Of a stretch of 64,000 nucleotides of DNA, positions 27,560 to 35,494 are shown piece after piece. A model generated the notes under the pieces. The model had not been told where the DNA came from and made no database searches. It saw only the letters and a list, made by a program, of their open reading frames with translations. This DNA is from Neobacillus cucumis (GTDB taxonomy: Bacteria > Bacillota > Bacilli > Bacillales_B > DSM-18226): contig NZ_JAEHGC010000002.1 of the NCBI RefSeq assembly GCF_016107705.1, forward strand, positions 496,001-560,000. Reading direction: 5' to 3'. The translations under genes were made by a program, and so were the position numbers. The first letter of the stretch is position 1, and each line of letters begins with the position of its first letter.

Positions 27560-28006
27560 ATGGAACAGCGGGTAAGGTATAATGAGCTTGCACCGGAAGG
27601 ACTTAAAATTATGCTGGAAATGGAGAAGTATCTACATACAACGGATATCGATCCAAAATTAATGGAGCTTGTTAAAATCCGTGCTTCTCAGATTAACGGA
27701 TGCGCCTATTGTCTTAATATGCATACAGTTGATGCGCGAAAAATCGGGGAGACAGAACAGCGCTTATATTGTGTAAGTGCTTGGAGAGAATGTGATTTTT
27801 ACTCTGAGGCTGAGAAGGCAGCATTGGAATTAACCGAGCATGTAACATTAATTCCTTCTTTGCGCGTACCAGACGAACTGTATGACCGTGTCCGTCAGTA
27901 TTTCGCTGAAAAGGAATATGTTGATCTGATTTTGGCGATTAATCAAATCAACAGCTGGAATCGAATTTCCATATCGATGGGCAATTTTGCAACAGTAGAA
28001 AAATAA
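27560..28006 (+). CDS. Carboxymuconolactone decarboxylase family (AhpD-like) protein
   Basis: 148-residue all-helical protein with the AhpD-type CxxC peroxidatic motif and histidine in CAYCLNMHTVDARK, followed by WRECDFYSEAEKAALELTE and INQINSWNRISI. Such proteins act as thiol peroxidases or alkylhydroperoxidase partners in oxidative stress. I chose ATG 27560 with TAGGAGG 9 nt upstream; the ATG at 27551 touches the ribosome site. Own terminator at 28041. Confidence 0.88.
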   Translation: MEQRVRYNELAPEGLKIMLEMEKYLHTTDIDPKLMELVKIRASQINGCAYCLNMHTVDARKIGETEQRLYCVSAWRECDFYSEAEKAALELTEHVTLIPSLRVPDELYDRVRQYFAEKEYVDLILAINQINSWNRISISMGNFATVEK

Positions 28007-28040
28007 CCACCATTCAGTTCCTGGTGAAATGATGAACGAA

Positions 28041-28073
28041 AACCGTACAGTGATAGTCTGTACGGTTTTTTTA
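28041..28073 (+). terminator. Terminator of the AhpD-like gene
   Basis: 10-bp stem AACCGTACAG / CTGTACGGTT followed by a T-run. Confidence 0.85.
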
Positions 28074-28157
28074 TGCTGGAGTAATTTTCAAACCGATGCA
28101 TTCGAACAAAAGGGAAGCTATCATTACGTTTTATTACCAAATGCGACACTAAACCTA

Positions 28158-28186
28158 TTGACAAATATGTTGGATGATTTTAACAT
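28158..28186 (+). promoter_or_regulatory. bioB promoter
   Basis: TTGACA (28158-28163), 17-nt spacer, TAACAT (28181-28186). Confidence 0.7.
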
Positions 28187-28190
28187 TTAA

Positions 28191-28223
28191 TATGTTAACT
28201 AAAATTATATTTAAGTTAACATA
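28191..28223 (+). promoter_or_regulatory. BirA operator
   Basis: TATGTTAAC-N15-GTTAACATA, a perfect 9-bp inverted repeat with the 15-nt spacing of Bacillus biotin operators. It begins just after the -10, so biotinyl-AMP-bound BirA would block initiation. Confidence 0.87.
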
Positions 28224-28249
28224 TAATCAAACAAAGAGGAGTTAAGAGG

Positions 28250-29257
28250 ATGAATAAATGGATGAAGCTTGCGGATCAGGTATTAGCGGGGAATGAAGTT
28301 ACAAATGAAGAGGCTCTTTCAATTTTAGAATGTCCGGATGAGGATGTATTGTTATTGATGCATGCGGCATTTCAAATTAGAAAACGGTACTTTGGGAAAA
28401 AGGTAAAACTAAATATGATTATCAATACGAAATCGGGACTATGCCCGGAAAACTGCGGTTATTGTTCGCAATCTTCTATTTCGACTGCACCCATCAATAC
28501 TTATAGAATGGTAGATAAAGATACGATTCTTGAGGGAGCAAAGCGTGCCTATGATTTAAACGTAGGAACATACTGTATTGTGGCAAGCGGCCGAGGACCA
28601 TCCAATAAGGATCTAGATCATGTGGTAGAAGCCGTTAAGGAAATTAAAGATACATACGGGTTAAAAGTTTGTGCCTGCCTGGGGCTTTTGAAACCCGATC
28701 AAGCACAGCGCCTAAAGGAAGCAGGGGTTGACCGTTATAATCATAATATCAATACATCTGCTAGGAATCATACAAACATAACGACTTCCCATACATATGA
28801 TGACCGCGTTAATACAGTGGAGATGGTAAAAGAATCGGGGATGTCACCGTGTTCGGGTGTCATTGTCGGGATGAGAGAAACGAAGCAGGACGTTGTTGAT
28901 ATGGCGAATAGCCTGAAGGCACTTGATGCGGATTCAGTTCCTGTTAATTTTTTACATGCGATTGATGGTACACCTCTGCAAGGAGTGAAAGAGTTAACAC
29001 CGCTATATTGTTTAAAGGTGCTGGCATTATTCCGTTTTATTAATCCAACGAAAGAGATCCGAATCTCGGGGGGACGCGAGGTCAATCTTAGGTCTTTACA
29101 GCCGTTAGGTTTATACGCGGCGAATTCGATTTTTGTGGGTGATTATTTAACTACAGCAGGCCAGGAAGAGAATGAGGATTATAAAATGTTGCAGGACTTA
29201 GGATTTGAGATTGAGTCGGTAGAGGAAATGAAGGCTAGTTTGACAGGGGAAAAATAG
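28250..29257 (+). CDS. bioB: Biotin synthase
   Basis: Radical-SAM enzyme of 335 residues inserting sulfur into dethiobiotin. The SAM cluster motif CxxxCxxC is in GLCPENCGYCSQSS. Further landmarks are the [2Fe-2S] cysteines in YCIVAS and CACLGLL, the YNHNINTS motif, and the C-terminal RISGGREVNLR arginine. AAGAGGAGTTAAGAGG lies upstream of the ATG. It stands alone, with no bioW, bioA, bioF, bioD or bioI in the window, but is under a BirA box. It converges on the thiF gene across a tandem repeat. Confidence 0.95.
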   Translation: MNKWMKLADQVLAGNEVTNEEALSILECPDEDVLLLMHAAFQIRKRYFGKKVKLNMIINTKSGLCPENCGYCSQSSISTAPINTYRMVDKDTILEGAKRAYDLNVGTYCIVASGRGPSNKDLDHVVEAVKEIKDTYGLKVCACLGLLKPDQAQRLKEAGVDRYNHNINTSARNHTNITTSHTYDDRVNTVEMVKESGMSPCSGVIVGMRETKQDVVDMANSLKALDADSVPVNFLHAIDGTPLQGVKELTPLYCLKVLALFRFINPTKEIRISGGREVNLRSLQPLGLYAANSIFVGDYLTTAGQEENEDYKMLQDLGFEIESVEEMKASLTGEK

Positions 29258-29270
29258 GATTTCACCTGTG

Positions 29271-29417
29271 AAAGGACAAAATTTAGTATCAATAAGGCGG
29301 AACTGTCCTTCCAGCACCCGTGGAAGGACAAAATCTATTAAAAACAAGAAAACTGTCCTTCCAGCACCCGTGGAAGGACAAAATCTACTAAAAACAAAGA
29401 AAACTGTCCTTCAGTGG
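29271..29417. repeat. 50-51-nt tandem hairpin repeat, locus B
   Basis: Two full units (29301-29350, 29351-29401) flanked by partial ones. Each has TGTCCTTCC and GGAAGGACA as perfect 9-bp arms around a 10-nt loop, then an A-rich spacer. It separates convergent bioB and thiF and could end transcription from both sides. Its core is shared with locus A at 18.0 kb. Confidence 0.75.
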
Positions 29418-29422
29418 TTAAA

Positions 29423-30442
29423 TTAACCTAAATACCTATGATAAAGAACCTTAGCTTCCGCAACATCCTTCGTCCCGTGTACAATTACTCTACCATCTTT
29501 AAAAACAACCATTCTAAAAGAATCTACACTATAAGACAATAGATAAGGATTCCGCTGCACCATTCCTCCTTGATTCATCAATACCTTCTCCAAAGCCTCC
29601 AAATCCCGCACTATAGGAGAGGAGGGGCGAATCTGAACCGAATCCCTTCCACAAAGCACCGCAGTCTTCGTTTGGTTATCGTATGACAAAAACGGGTAAG
29701 AGCGCATAACACCGCACGAAGGACAATCAGCGTTCTTCAATAGATCTACAGAAATAGCACTATATTGGTTTTTCCAGACATCAAACGAAACGAGTTTGTT
29801 GCGCAAAGAATCCAAATCACCGACCAATATTTTTAAAGCTTCACTTATTTGATAAGAAACCACCATGTTCACAGCTGGACTAATAATGCCAGCTGTATCA
29901 CAGGTCATTCCTCCTAAAGGAACCGTTTCTAGTAAACAAGAAAGGCAAGGTGTCCGTTCCGGAACAATCGTATAAGAAATGCCGTAACTTCCCACGCAGG
30001 CACCATAAATCCAAGGAACCCCATACTTCTGAGATACGTCATTTAAAATCATTCTAGTTTCAAAATTATCCGTGGCATCGATGATCAGATCCACTTTCCG
30101 AGCCCATTCCTCAAGCTCTATAACAGAGGCATCCATAATCAGAGCCTCAACCGAAACAGAAGAGTTAATCGCATTCAAGCGATTTTTTGCCGCAACAGCT
30201 TTTGGCAGCCGGTTTTTCGCATCTTCCTCCGTATATAACTGCTGCCGCTGCAAATTCGACCACTCGACATAATCGCGGTCAACAATCGTTAATTTCCCAA
30301 TTCCGGCTCGAACAAGAGCCTCGGCGCTCCCTGAACCGAGCGCCCCGGCGCCAACGACTAGTACGTGTTTAGAAGAAATGCGTTGCTGCCCGTTTTTTCC
30401 GATTGATGCAAAAAGCTCCTGGCGTGAATACCGATCGTTCAC
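29423..30442 (-). CDS. thiF: ThiS adenylyltransferase
   Basis: 339-residue E1-like enzyme that adenylates the ThiS C-terminal glycine for thiazole sulfur transfer. N-terminal [16 protein letters not shown], the nucleotide loop [39 protein letters not shown], and a zinc site from CLSCLLE and CPSCG. GTG start overlapping the thiG stop by 4 nt (GTGA), indicating translational coupling. Last gene of the thiamine cluster as seen here; it ends at repeat locus B. Confidence 0.9.
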   Translation of the reverse strand: MNDRYSRQELFASIGKNGQQRISSKHVLVVGAGALGSGSAEALVRAGIGKLTIVDRDYVEWSNLQRQQLYTEEDAKNRLPKAVAAKNRLNAINSSVSVEALIMDASVIELEEWARKVDLIIDATDNFETRMILNDVSQKYGVPWIYGACVGSYGISYTIVPERTPCLSCLLETVPLGGMTCDTAGIISPAVNMVVSYQISEALKILVGDLDSLRNKLVSFDVWKNQYSAISVDLLKNADCPSCGVMRSYPFLSYDNQTKTAVLCGRDSVQIRPSSPIVRDLEALEKVLMNQGGMVQRNPYLLSYSVDSFRMVVFKDGRVIVHGTKDVAEAKVLYHRYLG

Positions 30443-31206
30443 CCGATACTCATTCCTTCCTTAGGACTGCTGGCCGTCGCATATCGCTTTTTCTCAATTC
30501 GTCCGGCTTCGTAGCCTAAGCGTCCAGCCTCAATCGCTAGTTTCATGGCTTTTGCCATCTTCACAGGATCCTTAGCCGCAGAAACAGCGGTATTTAATAA
30601 TACACCATCAGCTCCTAATTCCATTGCCAAAGCAGCATCAGCAGGAGAGCCAATTCCGGCATCGACAATGACCGGAACAACTGCCTGTTCGATAATAAAG
30701 CCAAGGTTTACCGGGTTGATGATTCCTTGCCCGGATCCAATTGGTGAAGCTCCCGGCATAATCGCATGACATCCCAGTTCCTGCAGTTTTCTTGCTAACA
30801 CAACATCATCGGAAGTATAAGGGAGAACAATAAACCCTTCCTTTACCAACTCTTCTGTTGCTTTTAATGTTTCAACCGGGTCTGGTAGCAAGGTTTGATC
30901 GCATCCAATGACTTCCACTTTAATCATATCGCATAGGCCGGAAGCTTTAGCTAATTTGGCAATCCGGACCGCTTCCTCCGCTGTTTTCGCTCCTGCAGTA
31001 TTCGGCAGAAGCTTGTATTTATTCGTATTAAGCTGCTCTAAAAAATTCGGCTGGCTTGCTTCAAAAATATTCATTCGTCTCACAGCAAACGTAAGAATTT
31101 CTGCTTCGGAAACTTCCACCGCTTCCTTTTGGATTTCAAAGCTAGGATACTTTCCTGTTCCTAATAATAAACGAGAATGAAAAGATAATGAACCAATTTT
31201 TAACAT
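30439..31206 (-). CDS. thiG: Thiazole synthase
   Basis: 255-residue TIM-barrel enzyme condensing DXP, dehydroglycine and ThiS-thiocarboxylate into the thiazole of thiamine. It starts [21 protein letters not shown]. The DXP-imine lysine is probably in MIKVEVIG, and [11 protein letters not shown] and [21 protein letters not shown] follow. It begins 1 nt after thiS, whose end supplies the GGAGG ribosome site. The C-terminal [13 protein letters not shown] is typical. Confidence 0.93.
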   Translation of the reverse strand: MLKIGSLSFHSRLLLGTGKYPSFEIQKEAVEVSEAEILTFAVRRMNIFEASQPNFLEQLNTNKYKLLPNTAGAKTAEEAVRIAKLAKASGLCDMIKVEVIGCDQTLLPDPVETLKATEELVKEGFIVLPYTSDDVVLARKLQELGCHAIMPGASPIGSGQGIINPVNLGFIIEQAVVPVIVDAGIGSPADAALAMELGADGVLLNTAVSAAKDPVKMAKAMKLAIEAGRLGYEAGRIEKKRYATASSPKEGMSIG

Positions 31207-31207
31207 A

Positions 31208-31411
31208 TTAACCGCCTCCTACAAAATGAACAATTTCGATTTTATCTTTATCTGATATTCTAGTACTCTGATGCTCCATTTTCGTTAAAATTTTACCATT
31301 TAGTTCCACGACCACCACCTTATTGTGAACCTCGTAGTGTCTTAGGACATCCGAAACAAACTCAAGATCCTCGGGGAGCACAACCCTTTCGCCATTTAAC
31401 AAAAGCTTCAT
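31208..31411 (-). CDS. thiS: Sulfur-carrier protein ThiS
   Basis: 67-residue ubiquitin-like carrier ending VHFVGGG, the terminal diglycine needed for thiocarboxylate formation. AAAGGAGGC precedes the ATG. First gene of the thiS-thiG-thiF block, cut off from thiO by the MBL gene. No clear minus-strand promoter was found upstream. Confidence 0.88.
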   Translation of the reverse strand: MKLLLNGERVVLPEDLEFVSDVLRHYEVHNKVVVVELNGKILTKMEHQSTRISDKDKIEIVHFVGGG

Positions 31412-31441
31412 GTAAAGCCTCCTTTGTTTTTGGAAAATACA

Positions 31442-31470
31442 TTGACAGAAAAATATTTTTATGTTATGAT
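31442..31470 (+). promoter_or_regulatory. Sigma-A promoter of the MBL gene
   Basis: TTGACA (31442-31447), 17-nt spacer, TATGAT (31465-31470). It reads away from thiS toward the MBL gene. Confidence 0.78.
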
Positions 31471-31553
31471 TAAATGTTTGCGTATTGATAAAAAATCTTT
31501 AAAGATGTAATATTGGATTCGCAATGATGATTAATTTTCTCTGGAGGGATCCA

Positions 31554-32294
31554 ATGTTTAAGAAAAATGGTATTCACATGTTAGAAATCTCCATCAACTC
31601 TACTGGTGAGGTAAATGTTATCCACCCAGCCATCATTTGGGATGAAGAAGACCTAATTTTAATTGACACAGGTTATCCCGGCAACTTGAATGATTTGCGT
31701 GTTGGGATTGAAAAAGCAGGCGTTTCATTTGAACGACTGACGAAAATCTTCATCACTCATCAAGATATCGACCATATCGGCAGTTTACCAGCCATCCTAG
31801 AAGAATCCCCGAAAAAAATAGGCGTTTATGCGAGCGAGATAGAAAAGCCGTTTATTCAAGGTGAAGAAATGATTTTAAGGATTACCCCTGAATCCATTAC
31901 GAAAGCCTTGGAGTCGCTGCCGCCTGAAGTATCAGAAGACTTTCGCCGCGCTTTTAAATTTCGATTAGAAAATCCACCAAAGGCAAAAGTAGACCATGTA
32001 ATCGAAGGTGGTCAGGAATTACCTTACTGTGGCGGAGTGACTGCCATCGATACGGCTGGACATACCCCGGGTCATTTGAGTTTTTACCATCAAGCAAGTA
32101 AAACCTTGATTGCCGGGGATGCATTAATTGTTAAAGATGGACAATTATATCCGGCTGATCCGAAATACGCCTTAGATAATGAAATGGCAATGAAATCACT
32201 TGAGAATCTTTTAAGTTATGACATTGAAAAAGTCATTTGTTATCATGGCGGACTATTTTCCGGCAATGTTCGTGAAAGATTGCTAGAATTTTAA
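31554..32294 (+). CDS. Metallo-beta-lactamase fold hydrolase
   Basis: 246-residue MBL-fold protein with the metal motif ITHQDIDHIG (HxxDxDH variant), AGHTPGHLSFYH, AGDALIV and the final YHGG histidine, all in canonical order. Relatives include glyoxalase II-like thioesterases; the substrate is unknown. I chose ATG 31554 behind TGGAGG. It lies on the plus strand between thiS and thiO, interrupting the normal tenI-thiO-thiS-thiG-thiF order, has its own promoter, and converges on thiO with only 48 nt between. Confidence 0.87.
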   Translation: MFKKNGIHMLEISINSTGEVNVIHPAIIWDEEDLILIDTGYPGNLNDLRVGIEKAGVSFERLTKIFITHQDIDHIGSLPAILEESPKKIGVYASEIEKPFIQGEEMILRITPESITKALESLPPEVSEDFRRAFKFRLENPPKAKVDHVIEGGQELPYCGGVTAIDTAGHTPGHLSFYHQASKTLIAGDALIVKDGQLYPADPKYALDNEMAMKSLENLLSYDIEKVICYHGGLFSGNVRERLLEF

Positions 32295-32342
32295 AACGGT
32301 AATTAATCTGTGAAGTCTGAACGGAAAATTCTTGTTCGGGTC

Positions 32343-33467
32343 TCATAAAACCTTTTGGATATTCCTTTCCAGCCGGAACGCGGAGATAAGAGAATCCTGT
32401 TTTCCAACTAATAAGTCAGCGACAAGTTTTCCAGTGATGGGACTTAACAAGATTCCATTACGAAAGTGCCCAGCGGCGACGAACAATCCCTTCCATTCAG
32501 GATGCTCGCCAATATAGGGGAGACCGTCGCCTGTCTGTGGTCGAATTCCACACCATACCCGCTCCCATGCAGCATCTTTAATCTGCGGAACGAGATGGGT
32601 CGCTCTTTCAATTAATGTTGCAACTCCTTGAGGAGTGACCTTGTCATCAAAGGTGTCTTCTATCATTGTTGCTCCAATATAAATTTCTCCATTACGTTTT
32701 GGGACGAGATAACAGCGTTTATCGGAAAAAATCGTCCGATTGATTAAAGATTCTTCCGTTTTGACAGAAAAGCATTCACCTTTAACAGGGTACACAGGAA
32801 GATCCAAGCCGGATTCCTGCATTAATCTTCCAGCCCATGCTCCTGTTGCTACGATAACCTGTTCGCTGTGTATAACACCATTTGTTGTTTTAACCCCTTT
32901 GACCTGCCCGTTTTCAAAAAGAAAAGAGAGGACCTCGGTATTTTCATGAATTTCTGCTCCATAGTGGATGGCAGCTTTTGCAAAGCCTTGAGTTAATTTT
33001 TTCGGTTGAACATGCCCGTCATTTGGGAGATACATCCCGCCGGCAACACTCGGTGAAATAGCTGGTTCCATTTCTCTTATATCCAATGAGTCGAGCCACT
33101 GGATTTTAGAATCCCAATTATTTTGAAAAATGACCTGTTTTTTCAACTCGGTTGCAATTTCATCTGTTTCTGCGACTCTTAACATGCCTTTTTGGACGAA
33201 CTCAATATCGACTCCTGTAAGCCCGAATAACTCGTTTGAAAGCTCTGGAAACATAGCCTGACTTTTTATTGCCAGATGGAAGAGGGGACCTTCCTGTTCA
33301 ATTTCCGCTTGGGCCGCAAGCATCCCCGCGGCCGCACTCGAAGCCTGGCAAGCCAATCGTTCTTTTTCTAAAATAATGACTTTTTTACCCAGTTTGGAAA
33401 GTTGATAGGCGATGGAAGCACCGTTAATTCCGCCGCCGATGATGGCAACATCATATGAATGACACAA
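32343..33467 (-). CDS. thiO: Glycine oxidase
   Basis: Flavoenzyme of about 374 residues oxidising glycine to dehydroglycine for ThiG. FAD-binding YDVAIIGGGINGASIAYQLS, then ASSAAAGMLAAQAE, VATGAWAGRLM, YPVKGECFSV and the C-terminal VAAGHFRNGILLSPITG. I favour TTG 33467 (TGGAGATG 6 nt upstream) over ATG 33482, which lacks a ribosome site. The start lies inside tenI (overlap), implying coupling. Confidence 0.9.
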   Translation of the reverse strand: MCHSYDVAIIGGGINGASIAYQLSKLGKKVIILEKERLACQASSAAAGMLAAQAEIEQEGPLFHLAIKSQAMFPELSNELFGLTGVDIEFVQKGMLRVAETDEIATELKKQVIFQNNWDSKIQWLDSLDIREMEPAISPSVAGGMYLPNDGHVQPKKLTQGFAKAAIHYGAEIHENTEVLSFLFENGQVKGVKTTNGVIHSEQVIVATGAWAGRLMQESGLDLPVYPVKGECFSVKTEESLINRTIFSDKRCYLVPKRNGEIYIGATMIEDTFDDKVTPQGVATLIERATHLVPQIKDAAWERVWCGIRPQTGDGLPYIGEHPEWKGLFVAAGHFRNGILLSPITGKLVADLLVGKQDSLISAFRLERNIQKVL

Positions 33468-34086
33468 TTGATTCATCTCCATTTTTTAGTTCATTTGCGT
33501 AAGACTTTACCGCTGCTACTGGATCCTTTGCATCTAACACTCCCGATATAACCGCAATACCGGTTGCGCCTGCCTGAAGAACTTGATAAGTATTTTCTGG
33601 TCTGATACCGCCAATCGCAATAACCGGGATGTTTAATTGAGATACCTTTTTTAATTCCTCAAGACCTTTAGGGATTTTTCCAGGTTTTGAATGAGAAGGG
33701 TAGACATGTCCGAACAGCACGTAATCGGCATGATCCCTTATCGCCTTTAGTCCATCCTCAAAAGAGTGGATGGAGCTTCCTACCCGAAGTTGTTGGAAAT
33801 TATCTTTTACAATGCCTGCATCTAAACTGTGATAAGCTAATTGAACTCCCGCTACTCCTGTCACTGAGGCCACATCCACCCGATCATTAAGGATTATTTT
33901 TGACAAAGGGATGTTTTTCTTTGTTAAAAATTCGACTGCATCAAAAAGTTCTCTGGCTGTTTTTATTTTTTCTCGCAGGTGAATCGCTGTTATGTATGGC
34001 TGGATATCTGTGACAATTTCAGCAAACTGCTCAATTGGCATTTGACCATTTGAAATAAGATGGAATTCCTTTGAAATATAAGTCAC
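33451..34086 (-). CDS. tenI: Thiazole tautomerase TenI
   Basis: TIM-barrel protein of about 211 residues in the ThiE/TenI family, aromatising the ThiG product. It begins YISKEFHLISNG and includes ILNDRVDVASVTGVAGVQLAYHS, GSSIHSFEDGLKA, YVLFGHVYPSHSKPG and IAIGGIRPENTYQV. Asparagine and glycine-rich phosphate loops fit TenI better than ThiE. The start is uncertain: GTG 34086 is the first plausible codon after the riboswitch terminator; the frame stays open upstream through the terminator. No tenA precedes it. Confidence 0.8.
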   Translation of the reverse strand: MTYISKEFHLISNGQMPIEQFAEIVTDIQPYITAIHLREKIKTARELFDAVEFLTKKNIPLSKIILNDRVDVASVTGVAGVQLAYHSLDAGIVKDNFQQLRVGSSIHSFEDGLKAIRDHADYVLFGHVYPSHSKPGKIPKGLEELKKVSQLNIPVIAIGGIRPENTYQVLQAGATGIAVISGVLDAKDPVAAVKSYANELKNGDESIVSFI

Positions 34087-34110
34087 CCCTTTAGAAGATT
34101 CCGTTGAAAT

Positions 34111-34147
34111 GAAAAAAACCACTTCCAATTTGTAAGGAAGTGGTTTT
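34111..34147 (-). terminator. Riboswitch-controlled terminator
   Basis: On the minus strand, CCACTTCC / GGAAGTGG with flanking A-T pairs and then TTTTTTTC, between the TPP aptamer and tenI. The same GGAAGTGG occurs at the aptamer 3' end (complement of 34197-34204), so CCACTTCC can pair with either. Confidence 0.85.
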
Positions 34148-34188
34148 TGAAAATTTGAAATAAACAATCTTTTGGTTACTCAAATATC

Positions 34189-34292
34189 CTATTTTCCACT
34201 TCCCTACGCTGGTATTAACCAGATCAGGTTCATAGAGTCCCGAAGTAGCACTTCAATCTCAGCCCTTTAAAAAGGCACCTCTAGCGGAATAG
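34189..34292 (-). promoter_or_regulatory. TPP riboswitch (THI element)
   Basis: Contains, in order on the minus strand, GAGGTGCC, GGGCTGAGA, GAACCTGATCTGG, TTAATACCAGCG and TAGGGAAGTGG, the conserved thi-box pieces. P1 can form from CTATTCCGC and GTGGAAAATAG. It controls tenI-thiO and, before the MBL insertion, presumably thiSGF. Confidence 0.95.
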
Positions 34293-34396
34293 CTTTATTA
34301 TTCATTTGTAATGTTTACCTGCAATTATTATATTAACACGCTGGTCAGATATGTCAAACCATTTTGTCAACATTTAAAAACTAAAAGAATATGTAC

Positions 34397-34696
34397 CTAT
34401 AGCCACTCATCCGGAACCGAGGTGTTGTCGGCGATTTCGTACGCTGCATTGGTGATGGCCTGTGCTAACGTATTTCCAGTTGAACATATGTCATTAAAAC
34501 AGACCTTGGAAGTACCTTTTGCCGTATACGTAAACCCTAACTTTTCTAATTTCCTAACGATGATCATGGCATGGTCTATATTTTCCCCGGGTTGAAACCC
34601 ATAAATGAAAATCCCTTTTTCATTATCATACCATCGATCCCATCTATTTAACCTCCATCCTAATATTCTACGAGCGATGATTTCTACCTTATTCAT
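34397..34696 (-). CDS. BC1872-like protein (phage ABA sandwich-type domain)
   Basis: 99 residues beginning MNKVEIIARRILGWRLNRW with WYDNEKGIFIYGFQPGENIDHAM and LAQAITNAAYEIADN. This pattern recalls the small BC1872/phage ABA-sandwich family found in Bacillus chromosomes and phages. The function is unknown. AAGGAAG is placed well before the ATG. No other phage gene is nearby. Confidence 0.65.
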   Translation of the reverse strand: MNKVEIIARRILGWRLNRWDRWYDNEKGIFIYGFQPGENIDHAMIIVRKLEKLGFTYTAKGTSKVCFNDICSTGNTLAQAITNAAYEIADNTSVPDEWL

Positions 34697-34850
34697 ATCG
34701 AGATGACTTCCTTTCTTTAGATTTTAATATTTTATCATTTCTAATGTCATAATCTTGTATAAATACTTTTCAATTTTTCGACATTCTTAATAAAATATTA
34801 TCTTTCATGTGTTAAACTTAAATAGATTGATGATGGAGGGAAGATTAGGC

Positions 34851-35336
34851 ATGTTGAATATTCGAAACGTAAAAAAGCAGGACTTATCTGATATTGTAAT
34901 CATTGAACAGCTTTGTTTTCCTCAAGAAGAGGCGGCAACAAAGGAATCATTTGAAATGAGGATTGAAGTTATCCCTGATAGTTTTTTTGTTGCGGAAGAA
35001 AATGGGGTGATCATCGGTTTTGTTAATGGACCGGTTATTAAAACCCCCTTCATTACAGATGACCTATTTAAGGAACTAAAGGAAAACCCGGAAACGGGGG
35101 GCCATCAAAGTATCCTTGGGATAGCGGTAACACCACATTTTCAAACACGTGGGGTGGCAGCGGCACTCCTTGCTCATATTGAAAAAGCTGCAAAAGAAAA
35201 AAAACGTGAAACAATCACCCTTACCTGTAAAGAAGAACTAATTGTCTTCTATCTAAATCATGGATACCGAAACCTAGGAACCTCGGACTCCCAGCATGCC
35301 GGAGTTACGTGGTATAACATGGTTAAAAAATTATAA
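34851..35336 (+). CDS. GNAT-family N-acetyltransferase
   Basis: 161 residues with an acetyl-CoA-binding core: VAEENGVIIGFVNGPV, LGIAVTPHFQTRGVAAALL (motif A, Q/RxxGxA/G) and LTCKEELIVFYLNHGYRNLG. It is nearest in style to AANAT/YhbS-like acetyltransferases; the substrate is unknown. I chose ATG 34851 with GGAGGG 10 nt upstream; the frame runs on to 34809 without a ribosome site. A dispersed hairpin element follows the stop. Confidence 0.85.
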   Translation: MLNIRNVKKQDLSDIVIIEQLCFPQEEAATKESFEMRIEVIPDSFFVAEENGVIIGFVNGPVIKTPFITDDLFKELKENPETGGHQSILGIAVTPHFQTRGVAAALLAHIEKAAKEKKRETITLTCKEELIVFYLNHGYRNLGTSDSQHAGVTWYNMVKKL

Positions 35337-35338
35337 TC

Positions 35339-35397
35339 CCGTGGAACATTATGTGAAACAAGAAAATTCGGGTGGTGCCTGTCACAACCCGAATTTT
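35339..35397 (+). repeat. 59-nt dispersed hairpin element, copy 2
   Basis: Same element as 27392-27450 with a few differences (CATTATGTG for CATAGTGTG; one mismatch in the 15-bp stem). It starts 2 nt after the GNAT stop and ends TTTTCTTTATTTG, so it probably terminates that transcript. Confidence 0.8.
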
Positions 35398-35446
35398 CTT
35401 TATTTGTTTAAGGAAAAAATAGCTATTAGAGGGTTTGCCTTTCTAT

Positions 35447-35480
35447 TTGTCGAACTATTTAGATAATAATTAATCGACAA
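35447..35480. promoter_or_regulatory. Candidate operator palindrome before the DUF3800 gene
   Basis: TTGTCGA-N20-TCGACAA, perfect 7-bp arms. The interval contains an AT-rich -10-like GATAATAATTAAT, and the right arm abuts the ribosome site. It could be an operator or a leader hairpin. Confidence 0.4.
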
Positions 35481-35494
35481 TTGAGGTGGGAAAG

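Noticed and set aside
29271..29417. Tandem repeat as a possible CRISPR array
   Set aside because: Units are directly adjacent with near-identical spacers, are palindromic, and no cas genes are present.
34311..34595. 94-codon plus-strand frame opposite the BC1872-like gene
   Set aside because: It is the antisense shadow of a better gene with a good ribosome site, and overlaps the end of the riboswitch region.
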